Below, piece after piece: positions 44,174 through 56,209 of a stretch of DNA of 64,000 nt. The notes under the pieces are model-generated. The model was not told where the DNA came from. It did not search any database and was given only the letters and a program-made list of their open reading frames with translations. Numbering within the stretch: position 1 is the stretch's first letter; each line of letters opens with the position of its first letter. Location: assembly GCF_001644015.1 (NCBI RefSeq), contig NZ_LUUI01000076.1, positions 1-64,000 on the forward strand. The letters run 5' to 3'. A program made the translations under genes and the position numbers. This stretch comes from Methylomonas lenta (GTDB lineage Bacteria; Pseudomonadota; Gammaproteobacteria; Methylococcales; Methylomonadaceae).

Positions 44174-44704
44174 ATGACAGAATACCGTCGCTATCGAATC
44201 AAAGCTGGCTGTTATTTTTTTACCGTCAATTTGGCTGAGCGAAATCGAGCATTATTGGTTGAACATGTCGGCACTTTGCGGGAAGCCTTTCGGAATGTGA
44301 GGCAAAAGCATCCTTTTAGCATTGATGCCATGGTTGTGTTGCCGGAACATCTGCATTGCATATGGACTTTGCCGGAAGGTGACGATGATTTCAGTCTGCG
44401 TTGGCGACAAATTAAAGCCGAGTTTTCGCGCAATATTGAATCAGTTGAGTGGATTTCCAATAGTCGGGCGCTTAAGCAAGAACGGGGCATTTGGCAAAGG
44501 CGATTTTGGGAACATTGCGTCAGAGATGAAGACGACTTTATGAAGCATGTGGATTATATTCATTTCAACCCAGTCAAGCATGGTCTTGTAAAATGGGCGC
44601 AAGATTGGCCTTATTCGTCGTTTCATCGTTATGTTAAACGCGGCATTCTTCCTGTGAATTGGTCGGGTGCTAACGTTTTGGAAAGTGATTTGGATTTGGA
44701 ATAA
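44174..44704 (+). CDS. REP-associated tyrosine transposase (RAYT)
   Basis: This 176-residue HUH-type Y1 transposase-like protein has the metal-binding H-x-H in VVLPEHLHCIW near residue 55-65, the N-terminal beta strand AGCYFFTVNLAERN, and the catalytic Tyr region HVDYIHFNPVKHGLV near residue 123-137. RAYT proteins bind and cut REP hairpins and are thought to spread them. Three REP copies surround the gene, two before and one 6 bp after its stop, so gene and repeats form one unit. It lies in the former dnaK-dnaJ spacer in the same direction. Confidence 0.92.
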   Translation: MTEYRRYRIKAGCYFFTVNLAERNRALLVEHVGTLREAFRNVRQKHPFSIDAMVVLPEHLHCIWTLPEGDDDFSLRWRQIKAEFSRNIESVEWISNSRALKQERGIWQRRFWEHCVRDEDDFMKHVDYIHFNPVKHGLVKWAQDWPYSSFHRYVKRGILPVNWSGANVLESDLDLE

Positions 44705-44710
44705 TTGTTT

Positions 44711-44742
44711 GATGGGTTTCGCTGTCGCTCTACCCATCCTAC
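44711..44742 (-). repeat. REP copy 3 of the RAYT locus
   Basis: Identical in sequence and orientation to copy 2 at 44007-44038. It lies directly after the transposase stop and 43 bp before the dnaJ start, probably within the dnaJ leader. Confidence 0.9.
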
Positions 44743-44785
44743 GTTCTCGTAAATAAATATTAAAGAAATATCCCTTAAATTAAAA

Positions 44786-45928
44786 ATGGCCGCAAAAGAA
44801 GATTTTTACAAACTGCTGGAAGTTGATCGCAACGCCAGTGAAGCCGAGATCAAGAAAAGTTATCGCAAGATGGCGATGAAATTTCATCCGGACAGAAATA
44901 GTGACAGTCCAGTGGAAGCTGAGAAGAAATTCAAGCTGATCAAGGAAGCTTATGAAGTGCTGTCGGACCCGAAAAAACGTTCGGCTTATGATCAATTTGG
45001 TCATGCCGGCGTCGATCAGTCCATGGGCGGTCGTGGTGGTTTTAGCGGCGGCGGTGCGGATTTTAGTGATATTTTTGGTGATGTGTTCGGTGATATTTTT
45101 GGCGGCGGTGGCCGGCAGCAGCGCAGCAACGTGCAGCGTGGCGCCGATTTACGCTACAACCTGGAGTTGACGCTGGAAGAGGCTGTAGGTGGCACCGAGG
45201 CGGTCGTTAAGGTGCCTGTGCTGGTGGCGTGCGGTGAATGTAGCGGCTCCGGCGCTAAAAAAGGTAGTAGCCCTGTCACCTGTAGCACCTGTCATGGCCA
45301 CGGCCAGGTCAGGATGCAACAGGGATTCTTTTCCGTGCAACAAACTTGTCCGACCTGTCATGGCAGCGGCAAGCAGATCAAAGATCCCTGTCCTAAATGT
45401 TACGGTCAGGGGCGGATACAGGAAACCAAAACCCTCAATGTCAAAGTACCACCCGGAGTAGATACCGGTGACCGGATACGGTTGGCCGGGGAAGGCGAGG
45501 CCGGCGTGAATAGTGGGCCATCGGGAGATCTGTATGTACAAGTGCAGGTTAAGGATCATGCGATTTTTACCCGCGATGGCGCCAATTTATATTGTGAAAT
45601 GCCCATCAGTTTTCCAACTGCCTGCTTAGGCGGTGAACTGGAAGTGCCGACTCTAAATGGTAAAGTTAAGCTGAAAGTCCCTGCGGAAACGCAAACCGGC
45701 AAACTATTCCGCTTACGAGGTAAAGGTGTTAAGCCGGTGCGTGGTGGTGCGGTAGGTGATTTGTTGTGCCGAGTGCAGATTGAAACACCTGTGCGCTTAA
45801 CCAAAGAACAGCAAGCCTTGGTAGAGCAGTTGCAGGCATCACTCAGTGGTGGTGGCAAGCAGCATAGCCCGCAAGAGCACGGCTGGGTTGACGGTGTGAA
45901 AAGCTTTTTCGATAAATTGACAGGATAA
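44786..45928 (+). CDS. dnaJ: Molecular chaperone DnaJ
   Basis: This 380-residue class I Hsp40 has a J domain with the HPD motif (KFHPDRNSD near residue 32), a Gly/Phe-rich linker ([20 protein letters not shown]), four CxxCxGxG zinc motifs at about 148-210 ([32 protein letters not shown]) and the C-terminal substrate-binding domains. It stimulates DnaK ATPase. It is separated from dnaK by a terminator and mobile repeats, so it needs its own promoter or readthrough. Only 3 bp separate it from dapB. Confidence 0.96.
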   Translation: MAAKEDFYKLLEVDRNASEAEIKKSYRKMAMKFHPDRNSDSPVEAEKKFKLIKEAYEVLSDPKKRSAYDQFGHAGVDQSMGGRGGFSGGGADFSDIFGDVFGDIFGGGGRQQRSNVQRGADLRYNLELTLEEAVGGTEAVVKVPVLVACGECSGSGAKKGSSPVTCSTCHGHGQVRMQQGFFSVQQTCPTCHGSGKQIKDPCPKCYGQGRIQETKTLNVKVPPGVDTGDRIRLAGEGEAGVNSGPSGDLYVQVQVKDHAIFTRDGANLYCEMPISFPTACLGGELEVPTLNGKVKLKVPAETQTGKLFRLRGKGVKPVRGGAVGDLLCRVQIETPVRLTKEQQALVEQLQASLSGGGKQHSPQEHGWVDGVKSFFDKLTG

Positions 45929-46741
<813 letters not shown>

Positions 46742-46792
46742 TGACCAAATCGCCATAATTTCGTAAAATTGCATTAGTTTTTACTCTCTCGG

Positions 46793-46826
46793 AACGGGAT
46801 TAGTCGTCAGGCTCATCCCGTTTTCT
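46793..46826 (+). terminator. Terminator-like hairpin in the carA leader
   Basis: aacgggat and atcccgtt form a perfect 8-bp stem with a 14-base loop, followed by ttttc. It lies between dapB and carA, 20 bp before the carA start. It may end the dnaJ-dapB transcript or act in the carA leader. Confidence 0.65.
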
Positions 46827-46845
46827 ACATCTAAGGTGGCCAATC

Positions 46846-47979
46846 TTGAATAAACCTGCACTACTGGTATTGGAAGACGGAACTGAGTTTCACGGCATCT
46901 CTATAGGTGCCGATGGCTGTTCCGTTGGGGAAGTGGTTTTTAATACGGCAATGACCGGTTACCAGGAAATACTCAGCGACCCTTCCTACGCGCGCCAAAT
47001 TGTTACTTTAACTTATCCGCACATCGGCAATGTCGGCACCAATGCCGAAGATGACGAGTCCATAGCTGTTTTTGCCAGTGGCTTGGTGGTGCGGGATTTG
47101 CCATTATTAGCTAGTAACTGGCGCCTTGAAAAAACCTTGCCGGAGTATCTGCGTGAGCATAAGGTGGTGGCGATTGCCGATATTGATACCCGCAAATTGA
47201 CCCGTTTATTACGTGATAAAGGTGCGCAACGTGGTTGTATCATGGCTGGCGACAGTATTAATGTCGAAGCCGCCAAACAGGCCATTGAGGGCTTTCCCGG
47301 CTTGCAAGGTATGGATTTGGCCAAAGAAGTCACCACGTCTAAAGTATACGAATGGTCTGAAAACGTCTGGCGCTTGGGTGAAGGCCATACCGAAGCTTTA
47401 AAGCCAACAAAGCACGTCGTGGCCTATGATTTTGGCGTCAAACGTAATATTTTGCGCTTGTTAGTCAATCGCGGTTGCCGAGTAACCGTGGTGCCCGCCA
47501 CTACGCCGGCGGATAAGGTGCTGGCGATGAATCCCGATGGGGTGTTTTTATCCAACGGCCCGGGCGATCCGGAGCCATGCGATTATGCTATCGAAGCCAT
47601 TAAAATCATACTGGAGCACAAGATTCCGCTGTTTGGCATCTGTTTAGGTCATCAATTACTGGCGCTTGCCAGCGGCGCGAAAACCGAAAAAATGAAATTC
47701 GGCCATCACGGCGCTAATCATCCGGTACAGCATAAAGACAGTGGTCGAGTGATGATTAGTAGTCAGAATCATGGTTTTGCGGTTAGTGCGGATTCTTTGC
47801 CTGTTAATTTACGCGCTACTTATCATTCACTGTTCGACGGCAGTTTGCAGGGCATGGAGCGTACCGATTGTCCGGCATTCAGTTTTCAGGGGCATCCTGA
47901 AGCCAGTCCAGGTCCGCATGATGTCGAGGCCTTGTTTGATGATTTCATGGCGCTGATGAATCAGCCCCGTCCTGCTTAA
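46846..47979 (+). CDS. carA: Carbamoyl-phosphate synthase small subunit
   Basis: This 377-residue glutaminase subunit supplies ammonia to CarB. The N-terminal domain begins [13 protein letters not shown]; the class I glutamine amidotransferase domain has the nucleophile in [12 protein letters not shown] near residue 266-277 and the His/Glu pair in [11 protein letters not shown] near 350. The start codon is TTG at 46846, supported by AAGGTGG about 6 bases upstream and by alignment of the N-terminus. carB follows after 15 bp. Carbamoyl phosphate feeds arginine and pyrimidine synthesis, and also HypF. Confidence 0.95.
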   Translation: MNKPALLVLEDGTEFHGISIGADGCSVGEVVFNTAMTGYQEILSDPSYARQIVTLTYPHIGNVGTNAEDDESIAVFASGLVVRDLPLLASNWRLEKTLPEYLREHKVVAIADIDTRKLTRLLRDKGAQRGCIMAGDSINVEAAKQAIEGFPGLQGMDLAKEVTTSKVYEWSENVWRLGEGHTEALKPTKHVVAYDFGVKRNILRLLVNRGCRVTVVPATTPADKVLAMNPDGVFLSNGPGDPEPCDYAIEAIKIILEHKIPLFGICLGHQLLALASGAKTEKMKFGHHGANHPVQHKDSGRVMISSQNHGFAVSADSLPVNLRATYHSLFDGSLQGMERTDCPAFSFQGHPEASPGPHDVEALFDDFMALMNQPRPA

Positions 47980-47994
47980 GTGTTATAGAGTCCT

Positions 47995-50900
47995 ATGCCA
48001 AAAAGAACCGACATAAAATCGATTTTATTACTGGGCGCCGGACCGATCGTTATCGGTCAGGCTTGCGAGTTCGATTATTCAGGTACTCAAGCCTGTAAAG
48101 CCTTGCGCGAAGAAGGCTACCGGGTGATTCTGGTCAACTCCAATCCCGCTACCATCATGACCGATCCGGATATGGCCGATGCGATTTACATCGAGCCTAT
48201 CGATTGGCAAACGGTAGAAAAAATTATTGAAAAGGAACGTCCCGATGCCGTATTGCCGACCATGGGTGGTCAGACTGCGCTGAACTGTGCCTTGGCTTTG
48301 GACAAGCACGGCGTATTGGAAAAATACGGTGTGGAAATGATAGGCGCAACCAAGGAAGCCATCAACATGGCCGAGGATCGCGCCTTGTTTAATGAGGCGA
48401 TGGGTCGAATCGGTCTGGCTGTCTCAAAAGCCAAAGTCGCGCACAGCATGGAAGAAGCTTTTGCTGCGCAAGAAGAAGTGGGTTATCCGACTGTTGTTAG
48501 GCCGTCGTTTACCATGGGTGGCAGCGGCGGCGGTATTGCCTACAACCGTGAAGAATTTATCGAGATTTGCGAGCGCGGCTTGTATTTGTCGCCAACTAGC
48601 GAATTATTAATCGAAGAATCGATTTTGGGCTGGAAAGAGTTCGAAATGGAAGTAGTGCGCGATTCAAAAGACAATTGCATCATTATCTGTTCGATTGAAA
48701 ACTTTGATCCTATGGGCGTACATACCGGCGATTCCATCACTGTGGCGCCGGCACAAACCCTGACCGATAAAGAATACCAAATTCTGCGGAATGCCTCCTT
48801 GGCCGTGCTGCGGGAAATCGGGGTCGATACCGGTGGTTCCAACGTACAGTTTGCGGTAAACCCCGACGATGGTCGCTTAATCGTGATCGAAATGAATCCA
48901 AGGGTATCGCGCTCTTCGGCGCTTGCCTCCAAAGCCACCGGCTTTCCAATTGCTAAAGTGGCCGCCAAGTTGGCTGTTGGCTACACGCTGGATGAATTGC
49001 GTAACGAGATTACCGGCGGCAGCACTCCGGCATCGTTTGAGCCGAGCATCGATTATGTGGTGACCAAGGTGCCAAGGTTTGCCTTCGAAAAATTTCCGCA
49101 AGCCAATGACAGACTGACCACGCAGATGAAATCGGTGGGCGAAGTGATGGCAATCGGCCGTACTTTCCAGGAATCCTTGCAAAAAGCCTTACGTGGCTTG
49201 GAAGTGGGTGTGGACGGTCTGGATGAAATCATCGATTTAACCGCAGAAAATAGTGAAGATACTATTTTGCGAGAATTACGTTATCCGGGGCCTGAACGTT
49301 TGTGGTATCTGGCCGATGCATTTCGTAGTGGTTTAAGTTTTGACGAAATTCATCAGGCATCGAAAATCGACCCGTGGTTTTTGGCGCAGGTTGAAGATTT
49401 GATCGTGACCGAAAAAACCCTGTCAACCAAAACGCTGGCGACGCTGGAAGCCGGTGAATTATTGAGTCTGAAACGGAAAGGCTTTTCCGATGCGCGTTTG
49501 GCCAAGTTATTGGCGACTAAAGAATCGGAAGTACGCAATATTCGACATAAACAAGGTGTACGTCCGGTTTACAAGCGTATCGATTCCTGTGCGGCAGAAT
49601 TTGCCTCTGATACGGCTTATTTGTATTCGACTTACGAGCAGGAGTGCGAAGCCAATCCCACCGATAGAGAAAAAATCATTATTCTCGGTGGCGGTCCAAA
49701 CCGAATCGGTCAGGGGATAGAATTTGACTATTGCTGTGTGCATGCGGCGCTGGCGCTGCGTGAAGACGGCTATGAAACCATCATGGTCAACTGCAACCCG
49801 GAAACCGTATCCACCGACTTCGATACCTCTGACAGACTGTATTTTGAGTCGTTGACGCTGGAAGACGTGCTGGAAATTATCGATCTGGAAAAACCTAAAG
49901 GCGTTATCGTCCAGTACGGTGGTCAAACCCCGTTAAAATTGGCGCGCGCCCTGGAAGCTGCAGGTGCACCGATTATCGGCACCTCGCCGGATTCTATCGA
50001 TTTAGCCGAAGATCGTGAACGTTTCCAAAAACTTTTGGAACGCTTGAGTCTATTGCAGCCACCGAATGCTACCGCGCGTTCGGTAGAGCAGGCTGTCAAT
50101 TCCGCCAAAGAGCTGGGCTATCCGTTGGTCGTGCGTCCGTCTTATGTATTAGGTGGGCGGGCGATGGAAATTGTCTTCAACGAAGAAGGTCTACGCCGCT
50201 ACATGAAAGAAGCGGTCAGCGTGTCTAACGATTCGCCGGTATTGCTGGATAGATTCCTGGATGATGCGGTAGAAATGGATGTCGATGCGATTTACGACGG
50301 CGAAACAGTGCTGATCGGCGGCTTGATGGAGCATATCGAGCAGGCGGGTGTACATTCCGGCGACTCGGCGTGTTCAATTCCACCTTATGATTTGCCTGTG
50401 CATCTGCAAGATCAATTACGCGCTCAGGTGGCTAAAATGGCCGAAGCTTTGGGCGTCTGCGGTTTGATGAATACCCAGTTTGCCATTCAGGGTGAGACCA
50501 TTTACGTGCTTGAAGTCAATCCAAGGGCTTCGCGTACCGCACCGTTTGTGTCTAAAGCCACCGGCTATCCGCTGGCGAAAATCGCTGCGCGTTGCATGGT
50601 GGGCAAAACCCTGAAACAGCAAGGCATCACCGAAGAGCGTATCCCTGAGTATTTTTCTGTTAAGGAAGCTGTATTCCCGTTCATCAAATTCCCTGGCGTC
50701 GATTCCTTATTGGGGCCGGAAATGAAGTCAACCGGTGAAGTAATGGGGGTCGGTAAAACCTTTGGCGAAGCTTTCGCTAAGTCGCAAAGAGCGGCTGGTG
50801 TCGACTTGAGTCAAAGCGGCAAAGTGTTGATTAGTATTCGCGATGCCGATAAACCTAAATTACCCGATTTGGCTAAGATGTTGATCGACAAAAACTATGA

Positions 50901-51219
50901 AATTGTCGCAACCCGTGGTACGGCCAAGGTCTTGAAAGCCGCCGGCATAGCATGCGAAGAAATTTTCAAGGTTAACGAAGGTCGACCCAATACGGTGGAT
51001 ATGATCAAAAATGGCGAAATCCAATTGATCGTTAATACCACTGAAGGCGCGAAAGCGGTGGCCGATTCGTTTACCATGCGTCGCGAAGCCTTGCAGCGTA
51101 AGGTGACTTACTACACCACTATGGCCGGTGCCAGAGCGGCTTGTTTTGCTTTAGGTGAGTTGTCGGCCGGTGATGTTAATTGTTTGCAGGATTTGCATAA
51201 AACTTTTATTAAAGGATGA
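47995..51219 (+). CDS. carB: Carbamoyl-phosphate synthase large subunit
   Basis: This 1074-residue synthase has two homologous ATP-grasp halves. The first begins [20 protein letters not shown], the second [20 protein letters not shown] near residue 560, and a C-terminal MGS-like allosteric domain lies at about 935-1074 ([18 protein letters not shown] region). Length and domain order equal the E. coli protein. It follows carA by 15 bp and precedes greA by 27 bp. Confidence 0.97.
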   Translation: MPKRTDIKSILLLGAGPIVIGQACEFDYSGTQACKALREEGYRVILVNSNPATIMTDPDMADAIYIEPIDWQTVEKIIEKERPDAVLPTMGGQTALNCALALDKHGVLEKYGVEMIGATKEAINMAEDRALFNEAMGRIGLAVSKAKVAHSMEEAFAAQEEVGYPTVVRPSFTMGGSGGGIAYNREEFIEICERGLYLSPTSELLIEESILGWKEFEMEVVRDSKDNCIIICSIENFDPMGVHTGDSITVAPAQTLTDKEYQILRNASLAVLREIGVDTGGSNVQFAVNPDDGRLIVIEMNPRVSRSSALASKATGFPIAKVAAKLAVGYTLDELRNEITGGSTPASFEPSIDYVVTKVPRFAFEKFPQANDRLTTQMKSVGEVMAIGRTFQESLQKALRGLEVGVDGLDEIIDLTAENSEDTILRELRYPGPERLWYLADAFRSGLSFDEIHQASKIDPWFLAQVEDLIVTEKTLSTKTLATLEAGELLSLKRKGFSDARLAKLLATKESEVRNIRHKQGVRPVYKRIDSCAAEFASDTAYLYSTYEQECEANPTDREKIIILGGGPNRIGQGIEFDYCCVHAALALREDGYETIMVNCNPETVSTDFDTSDRLYFESLTLEDVLEIIDLEKPKGVIVQYGGQTPLKLARALEAAGAPIIGTSPDSIDLAEDRERFQKLLERLSLLQPPNATARSVEQAVNSAKELGYPLVVRPSYVLGGRAMEIVFNEEGLRRYMKEAVSVSNDSPVLLDRFLDDAVEMDVDAIYDGETVLIGGLMEHIEQAGVHSGDSACSIPPYDLPVHLQDQLRAQVAKMAEALGVCGLMNTQFAIQGETIYVLEVNPRASRTAPFVSKATGYPLAKIAARCMVGKTLKQQGITEERIPEYFSVKEAVFPFIKFPGVDSLLGPEMKSTGEVMGVGKTFGEAFAKSQRAAGVDLSQSGKVLISIRDADKPKLPDLAKMLIDKNYEIVATRGTAKVLKAAGIACEEIFKVNEGRPNTVDMIKNGEIQLIVNTTEGAKAVADSFTMRREALQRKVTYYTTMAGARAACFALGELSAGDVNCLQDLHKTFIKG

Positions 51220-51246
51220 TGTTTGAAATGTTTTTAGGAGTTATTC

Positions 51247-51723
51247 ATGAATAAAGTGCCGCTGACGGTGACGGGTGCCAATAAACTACGTACCGAGCTG
51301 GATGAATTAAAAACTGTCGTCAGACCGCGTATCATTCAGGCGATATCTGACGCCCGCGAACACGGCGATTTGAAAGAAAATGCCGAATATCACGCCGCGC
51401 GTGAGCAGCAAAGTTTTGCAGAAGGCAGAATTGCTGAGATCGAAAGTAAGTTATCCAATGCAAACATCATTGATGTGACTAAAACCGATGCTAATGGCAA
51501 AGTGATATTTGGGGCAACAGTGGAAATCGAGGATATTGAATCCGGTAAAGTTGTCACCTATCAAATTGTTGGTGAGGATGAAGCGGATATCAAGCAGGGT
51601 CGAATTTCCGTGGGCTCACCGATTGCGCGTGCTCTAATTGGCAAAGAAGCCGAAGATGTGGTGATTGTGAAAGCACCGGGCGGTAATATTGAATACGAAA
51701 TATTATCGGTTGAATATATCTAA
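51247..51723 (+). CDS. greA: Transcription elongation factor GreA
   Basis: This 158-residue factor rescues backtracked RNA polymerase. The N-terminal coiled coil includes the acidic tip segment [20 protein letters not shown] near residues 35-54; the C-terminal FKBP-like domain ends [17 protein letters not shown] strong TAGGAG sequence precedes the ATG. The downstream hairpin at 51743 separates it from the converging yhbY. Confidence 0.95.
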   Translation: MNKVPLTVTGANKLRTELDELKTVVRPRIIQAISDAREHGDLKENAEYHAAREQQSFAEGRIAEIESKLSNANIIDVTKTDANGKVIFGATVEIEDIESGKVVTYQIVGEDEADIKQGRISVGSPIARALIGKEAEDVVIVKAPGGNIEYEILSVEYI

Positions 51724-51742
51724 CCGATAAGGAATGAAGTAA

Positions 51743-51769
51743 GGGAGGTTTTACCTCCCCGGCTTTACT
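51743..51769. terminator. Bidirectional terminator between greA and yhbY
   Basis: gggaggt and acctccc form a 7-bp stem with a 3-base loop, with outer aagtaa and ttactt extending the symmetry and T-rich sequence on the right. It lies between two convergent genes. Confidence 0.7.
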
Positions 51770-52031
51770 TTTTAGGGTTCTTTCTAAAAAATACCGCTAC
51801 TTGACCAATCGACTGTATCAGTTCTGCAGTCGTTTCTGCGCAGATTTGAGTCCTGATTATGTTTCTGTCGTCTCTTTCGGCTCGAATTTTGACTTTGATT
51901 AATTCGTGAGTATCCAGCGCTAAATTGATTTCCTTCATGACTGCCGGGGTTAAGCCGGAATGACCAATCATCACCACCGGTTTAAGCAGGTGGGCTTGGG
52001 CTTTCAGCTTTTTCTTTTCAATGAGATTCAC
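51765..52031 (-). CDS. yhbY: YhbY/CRM-domain RNA-binding protein
   Basis: This 88-residue single CRS1-YhbY domain protein begins MNLIEKKKLKAQAHLLKPVV, followed by the signature IGHSGLTPAVMKEI and ending QVAVFFRKNPKK. Family members associate with pre-50S ribosomal subunits. It is divergent from rlmE and convergent with greA, the conserved gammaproteobacterial arrangement. Confidence 0.93.
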   Translation of the reverse strand: MNLIEKKKLKAQAHLLKPVVMIGHSGLTPAVMKEINLALDTHELIKVKIRAERDDRNIIRTQICAETTAELIQSIGQVAVFFRKNPKK

Positions 52032-52080
52032 TCTGTTTCCTTTAACTTAAAATAGTAGCAATTTTACACCAATAGAATTT

Positions 52081-52698
52081 ATGGCACGCACTAAAAGTAG
52101 TCAGCAGTGGATGCAGGAACATTTTCAGGACGAATATGTCAAGAAAGCACAGGCGCTTGGTTATCGTTCACGTGCAGTATTCAAGCTCATTGAGATTCAA
52201 GAGAAAGATAAAATCATTCGCCCTGGTATCAATGTGGTCGATTTGGGGGCGGCGCCGGGTGGGTGGTCGGAATATGTCAGGAAAATTGCCGGCAAAAACG
52301 ATAAAGTGATCGCTTTGGACTTGTTAGAGATTGAGCCGATTGTCGGTGTCGATTTTATTCAGGGTGATTTTAGGGAAGAGGAAGTCTTGCAAAAACTTTA
52401 TAAAGTACTTGATGATGAGCCGGTACACTTGTTATTGTCAGACATGGCCCCCAATATGAGTGGTAATAAAGAAGTTGATCAGCCCCGAGCGATCTATTTA
52501 GGCGAATTGGCCTTGGATGCGGCGCAGAGTATTTTAGTCAAAGGTGGTACGTTTTTGATTAAAATGTTCCAAGGTGCAGGCTTTGATGCCTACCATAATC
52601 AAGTTAAACAACAGTTTTCCAGTGTGGTTATTCGCAAGCCCAAAGCTTCACGGGCCAGAAGTAATGAAGTGTATATTTTGGCAAAAGGATTTAAATAG
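52081..52698 (+). CDS. rlmE: 23S rRNA 2'-O-ribose U2552 methyltransferase
   Basis: This 205-residue FtsJ/RrmJ enzyme methylates U2552 of 23S rRNA. The SAM motif [15 protein letters not shown] is near residues 55-69, and the catalytic K-D-K-E set can be seen as Lys in AVFKLIEI, Asp in [10 protein letters not shown], Lys in FLIKMFQG and Glu in RSNEVYI. It lies 112 bp before ftsH in the conserved order. Confidence 0.95.
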   Translation: MARTKSSQQWMQEHFQDEYVKKAQALGYRSRAVFKLIEIQEKDKIIRPGINVVDLGAAPGGWSEYVRKIAGKNDKVIALDLLEIEPIVGVDFIQGDFREEEVLQKLYKVLDDEPVHLLLSDMAPNMSGNKEVDQPRAIYLGELALDAAQSILVKGGTFLIKMFQGAGFDAYHNQVKQQFSSVVIRKPKASRARSNEVYILAKGFK

Positions 52699-52810
52699 CT
52701 TGGTACACTCATAAGGCAGCAGGCTATGATGGTCGGTAGGGAGATGAGTATTCCTGATATAATTACTCCGTTTTTAAATATTTGGGCCGAATGTGGCCGG
52801 AGCGCGTAAA

Positions 52811-54742
52811 TTGAGCGATATGATGAAAAATTTAGTGCTGTGGGTTGTTATCGCAGTGGTTTTGATGGCGGTTTTCAACAATTTTGGCTCTCGGTCGATT
52901 CGAGCTGATGCTACCTTGTCGTATTCACAGATGATTGATGCAGTGAAAGCTGGCCAAGTGCAGCAAGTCGCCATTGCAGACGATACCGTCATTGGCAGAA
53001 TGCAATCGGGCGATAAGTTTAAAACTTACAAGCCTGATGATCCGCATTTGATCGATGATTTGTTAGCCAATGGGGTGGAGATTGTCGTTAAGCCACCTGA
53101 AGAGCCTTCCATGCTGATGCAGATTTTTGTATCTTTTGGACCTATCTTGTTACTGATTGCAGTTTGGGTGTTTTTTATGCGCCAAATGCAAGGCGGCGGT
53201 GTTGGTGGTCGCGGTGGAGCCATGGGTTTTGGTAAAAGCAAAGCCAGAATGCTGGATCAGGATCAGAACAAAGTCACTTTTGCTGATGTAGCAGGCTGTG
53301 ACGAAGCGAAGGAAGAAGTGCAGGAAATGGTCGACTTCCTTAAAGATCCGGCTAAATACCAGAAATTAGGTGGCAAAGTACCGCGTGGTGCTTTAATGGT
53401 TGGCCCGCCGGGAACAGGTAAAACACTGCTGGCTCGAGCGATTGCTGGCGAAGCTAAAGTGCCATTCTTTACTATTTCAGGTTCCGATTTCGTAGAAATG
53501 TTTGTTGGTGTCGGCGCCTCTAGGGTGCGCGACATGTTTGAACAAGCCAAGAAACATGCGCCTTGTATTATCTTTATTGACGAAATTGACGCGGTCGGTC
53601 GTTCTCGTGGCGCAGGTTTGGGTGGCGGTAACGACGAGCGTGAGCAAACCTTGAACCAGTTGTTGGTTGAAATGGACGGGTTTGAAGGTCACGAAGGTAT
53701 TATCGTGATTGCTGCAACCAACCGTTCCGATGTATTGGATAAAGCCTTATTGCGTCCGGGTCGTTTCGACAGACAAGTTGTGGTCGGTTTGCCGGATGTT
53801 AGAGGGCGTGAACAAATTTTGAATGTACATTTGAAAAAAGTGCCGCTTTCTGAAGATATCACCGTTAAATATATCGCCCAAGGCACGCCAGGTTTTTCCG
53901 GTGCAGATTTGGCCAATTTGGTTAACGAAGCAGCTTTGTTCGCAGCGCGTTTTAACAAACGTTTAGTCAGCATGGTCGATTTGGAAAAAGCCAAAGACAA
54001 ATTAATCATGGGTGCGGAAAGACACTCCATGGTCATGGATGAAAAAGAAAAGAAAATGACCGCTTACCACGAAGCGGGACATGCCATCGTAGGCAAGTTG
54101 GTGCCGGAACATGACCCAGTCTATAAAGTGAGTATCATGCCCCGTGGCCGAGCATTGGGTGTGACTATGTTTTTGCCTGAGCGCGATCAATACAGTGCCA
54201 GTAAATGTAAGCTGGATAGTATGATTTCAAGTCTTTATGGTGGTCGGATTGCCGAAGAGCTGGTTTTTGGTTGGGAGCAAGTTTCAACCGGTGCTTCAAA
54301 CGACATCGAGCGCGCTACCGAATTGGCTAGAAATATGGTAACCAAATGGGGTTTGTCGCAAAGATTGGGGCCATTAACGTATAGTGAAGAGGAAGGCGAG
54401 GTTTTTCTGGGGCGTTCAGTGACCCAGCATAAATCTGTCGCCGAAGAAACCTCACATACTATTGATGAAGAAATTCGCTCGATTATTGATAGAAATTATG
54501 AGCGTGCAGAAAATATTCTGAAAGAAAATATGGATATTTTGCATACCATGTCTGAAGCATTGATGAAGTATGAAACTATCGATAAATTTCAAATCGAAGA
54601 TTTGATGAACAGAAAGCCGGTCAGAGAACCGAAAGGTTGGGATGACACGCCGCCTTCTTCCAATACCGATCTTGAAGTCGATCATTGGGGTAAAAAAGAC
54701 GATAGTAATGCGACTGTTGATGGTGCTACCGAGCAAGGTTAA
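52811..54742 (+). CDS. ftsH: ATP-dependent zinc metalloprotease FtsH
   Basis: This membrane AAA protease of about 643 residues has two N-terminal helices (about 5-22 and 110-130), Walker [12 protein letters not shown] near 200, Walker [12 protein letters not shown] near 258, the second-region-of-homology arginines (RPGRFDRQV) and the zinc site HEAGH near 422. A TTG at 52811, with GGAG eight bases upstream, gives an N-terminus (S)[11 protein letters not shown] that matches relatives; the frame extends to a GTG at 52793, and ATG at 52820 is also possible. It degrades misfolded and regulated membrane proteins. folP, which often follows, is missing. Confidence 0.95.
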   Translation: MSDMMKNLVLWVVIAVVLMAVFNNFGSRSIRADATLSYSQMIDAVKAGQVQQVAIADDTVIGRMQSGDKFKTYKPDDPHLIDDLLANGVEIVVKPPEEPSMLMQIFVSFGPILLLIAVWVFFMRQMQGGGVGGRGGAMGFGKSKARMLDQDQNKVTFADVAGCDEAKEEVQEMVDFLKDPAKYQKLGGKVPRGALMVGPPGTGKTLLARAIAGEAKVPFFTISGSDFVEMFVGVGASRVRDMFEQAKKHAPCIIFIDEIDAVGRSRGAGLGGGNDEREQTLNQLLVEMDGFEGHEGIIVIAATNRSDVLDKALLRPGRFDRQVVVGLPDVRGREQILNVHLKKVPLSEDITVKYIAQGTPGFSGADLANLVNEAALFAARFNKRLVSMVDLEKAKDKLIMGAERHSMVMDEKEKKMTAYHEAGHAIVGKLVPEHDPVYKVSIMPRGRALGVTMFLPERDQYSASKCKLDSMISSLYGGRIAEELVFGWEQVSTGASNDIERATELARNMVTKWGLSQRLGPLTYSEEEGEVFLGRSVTQHKSVAEETSHTIDEEIRSIIDRNYERAENILKENMDILHTMSEALMKYETIDKFQIEDLMNRKPVREPKGWDDTPPSSNTDLEVDHWGKKDDSNATVDGATEQG

Positions 54743-54762
54743 GCCTGCAGGCAATTAAAACT

Positions 54763-54790
54763 AAGAGAGGCTTCGGTCTCTCTTTTTTTT
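54763..54790 (+). terminator. Rho-independent terminator after ftsH
   Basis: aagagag and ctctctt form a 7-bp stem with the stable loop region gcttcggt, followed by a run of eight T residues. It separates ftsH from glmM. Confidence 0.9.
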
Positions 54791-54814
54791 GGTAACAGGA
54801 ATGTGGAATTGAAT

Positions 54815-56155
54815 ATGGCAAAAAAATATTTTGGTACTGATGGTATTCGCGGAAAAGTCGGTGACTATCCCATTACGGCAGATTTCATGCTTAAACTCGG
54901 TTGGGCGACCGGTCGGGTGTTTGCAAAGGAAGGCAGCGGTTTTGTCATCGTTGGTAAAGATACGCGTATTTCGGGCTACATGTTTGAATCAGCGTTGGAA
55001 GCCGGTTTGTCTGCGGCCGGGGTTGATACCCGCATGTTGGGCCCAATGCCAACACCGGGTGTAGCCTATCTGACGCGTACTTTAAGAGCTAAAGCCGGGA
55101 TTGTTATCAGCGCGTCACACAATCCCTATTACGATAACGGTATCAAATTCTTTTCAGTCAATGGTACCAAGCTGCCGGACGATCTGGAGCATCAAATTGA
55201 ACAATATATTGATGCGCCTATGACGACAGTGGAGTCGGCAAAGCTTGGAAAAGCTAAGCGCATAGGCGATGCCGCCGGCCGCTACATCGAGTTTTGTAAG
55301 TCAACCGTGCCGCCGCATTTGGATTTTAAAGGTATGCGCATTGTTATTGATTGTGCAAATGGCGCAACCTACCATATTGCACCGCATGTATTCAGCGAGG
55401 TGGGTGCGGAAGTCGTTACCATTGGTGCCGATCCTGATGGGTTGAATATCAATGATGAGTGCGGTGCGACGAGTCCGGAGGCCTTGGCTGCCAAAGTATG
55501 GGAATATCGAGCCGATCTTGGCATAGCGCTGGATGGAGACGGCGATAGAATCATTATGGTCGATCACAAAGGCGAGATAGTCGATGGTGATGAGTTAATC
55601 TACATTATCGCCAAATCCCGTCTGGAGGAAGGTAAGCTGCACGGCCCTGTGGTAGGCACACTGATGACCAATCTGGGAATGGAGCATGGCCTAAAGGCCT
55701 TAGGCGTGCAGTTGTTCCGCGCCAATGTAGGTGATCGCTATGTTATGGAATTATTAGCTGAGAAAAAAGGCATGTTGGGCGGCGAGGGTTCCGGTCATAT
55801 TATTTGTCTGGATAAAACGACAACCGGCGATGGCATCGTGTCTGCCTTGCAAGTGTTGGCAGAAATGCAGCGCACTGGCAAAAGTTTGCACGAACTAAAA
55901 TCGGGTATGAAAAAATATCCACAAGTTTTGATCAATATTCGCACCGAAATTAAGGTTAAGCTTGACGAAATTGAAAGCATCAAAAAAGCGGTTGAAGCCG
56001 TTGAGAAAAAGCTTGGCGACAAGGGCAGGGTACTGCTACGCTCCTCAGGTACAGAGCCTTTGGTGCGAGTAATGGTAGAAGGCGTGAATGAAGATGACGT
56101 TAATAAATATGCTAATCAACTGGCTAATGATGTCAGAACAGCAATCGTATCTTGA
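54815..56155 (+). CDS. glmM: Phosphoglucosamine mutase
   Basis: This 446-residue enzyme converts glucosamine-6-phosphate to the 1-phosphate for peptidoglycan and LPS. The catalytic phosphoserine is in [12 protein letters not shown] (Ser101). The metal-binding loop LDGDGDRII is near 240, the sugar-binding GGEGSGHI near 325, and the phosphate-binding [12 protein letters not shown] near 410. ATG at 54815 is chosen over an in-frame GTG at 54803 by the [13 protein letters not shown] family start. Confidence 0.96.
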   Translation: MAKKYFGTDGIRGKVGDYPITADFMLKLGWATGRVFAKEGSGFVIVGKDTRISGYMFESALEAGLSAAGVDTRMLGPMPTPGVAYLTRTLRAKAGIVISASHNPYYDNGIKFFSVNGTKLPDDLEHQIEQYIDAPMTTVESAKLGKAKRIGDAAGRYIEFCKSTVPPHLDFKGMRIVIDCANGATYHIAPHVFSEVGAEVVTIGADPDGLNINDECGATSPEALAAKVWEYRADLGIALDGDGDRIIMVDHKGEIVDGDELIYIIAKSRLEEGKLHGPVVGTLMTNLGMEHGLKALGVQLFRANVGDRYVMELLAEKKGMLGGEGSGHIICLDKTTTGDGIVSALQVLAEMQRTGKSLHELKSGMKKYPQVLINIRTEIKVKLDEIESIKKAVEAVEKKLGDKGRVLLRSSGTEPLVRVMVEGVNEDDVNKYANQLANDVRTAIVS

Positions 56156-56209
56156 ATTGAATGCCTTCAGGGTTTATTATAGTCGGCTTTATTTAGCCTG
56201 GAGTATGTG

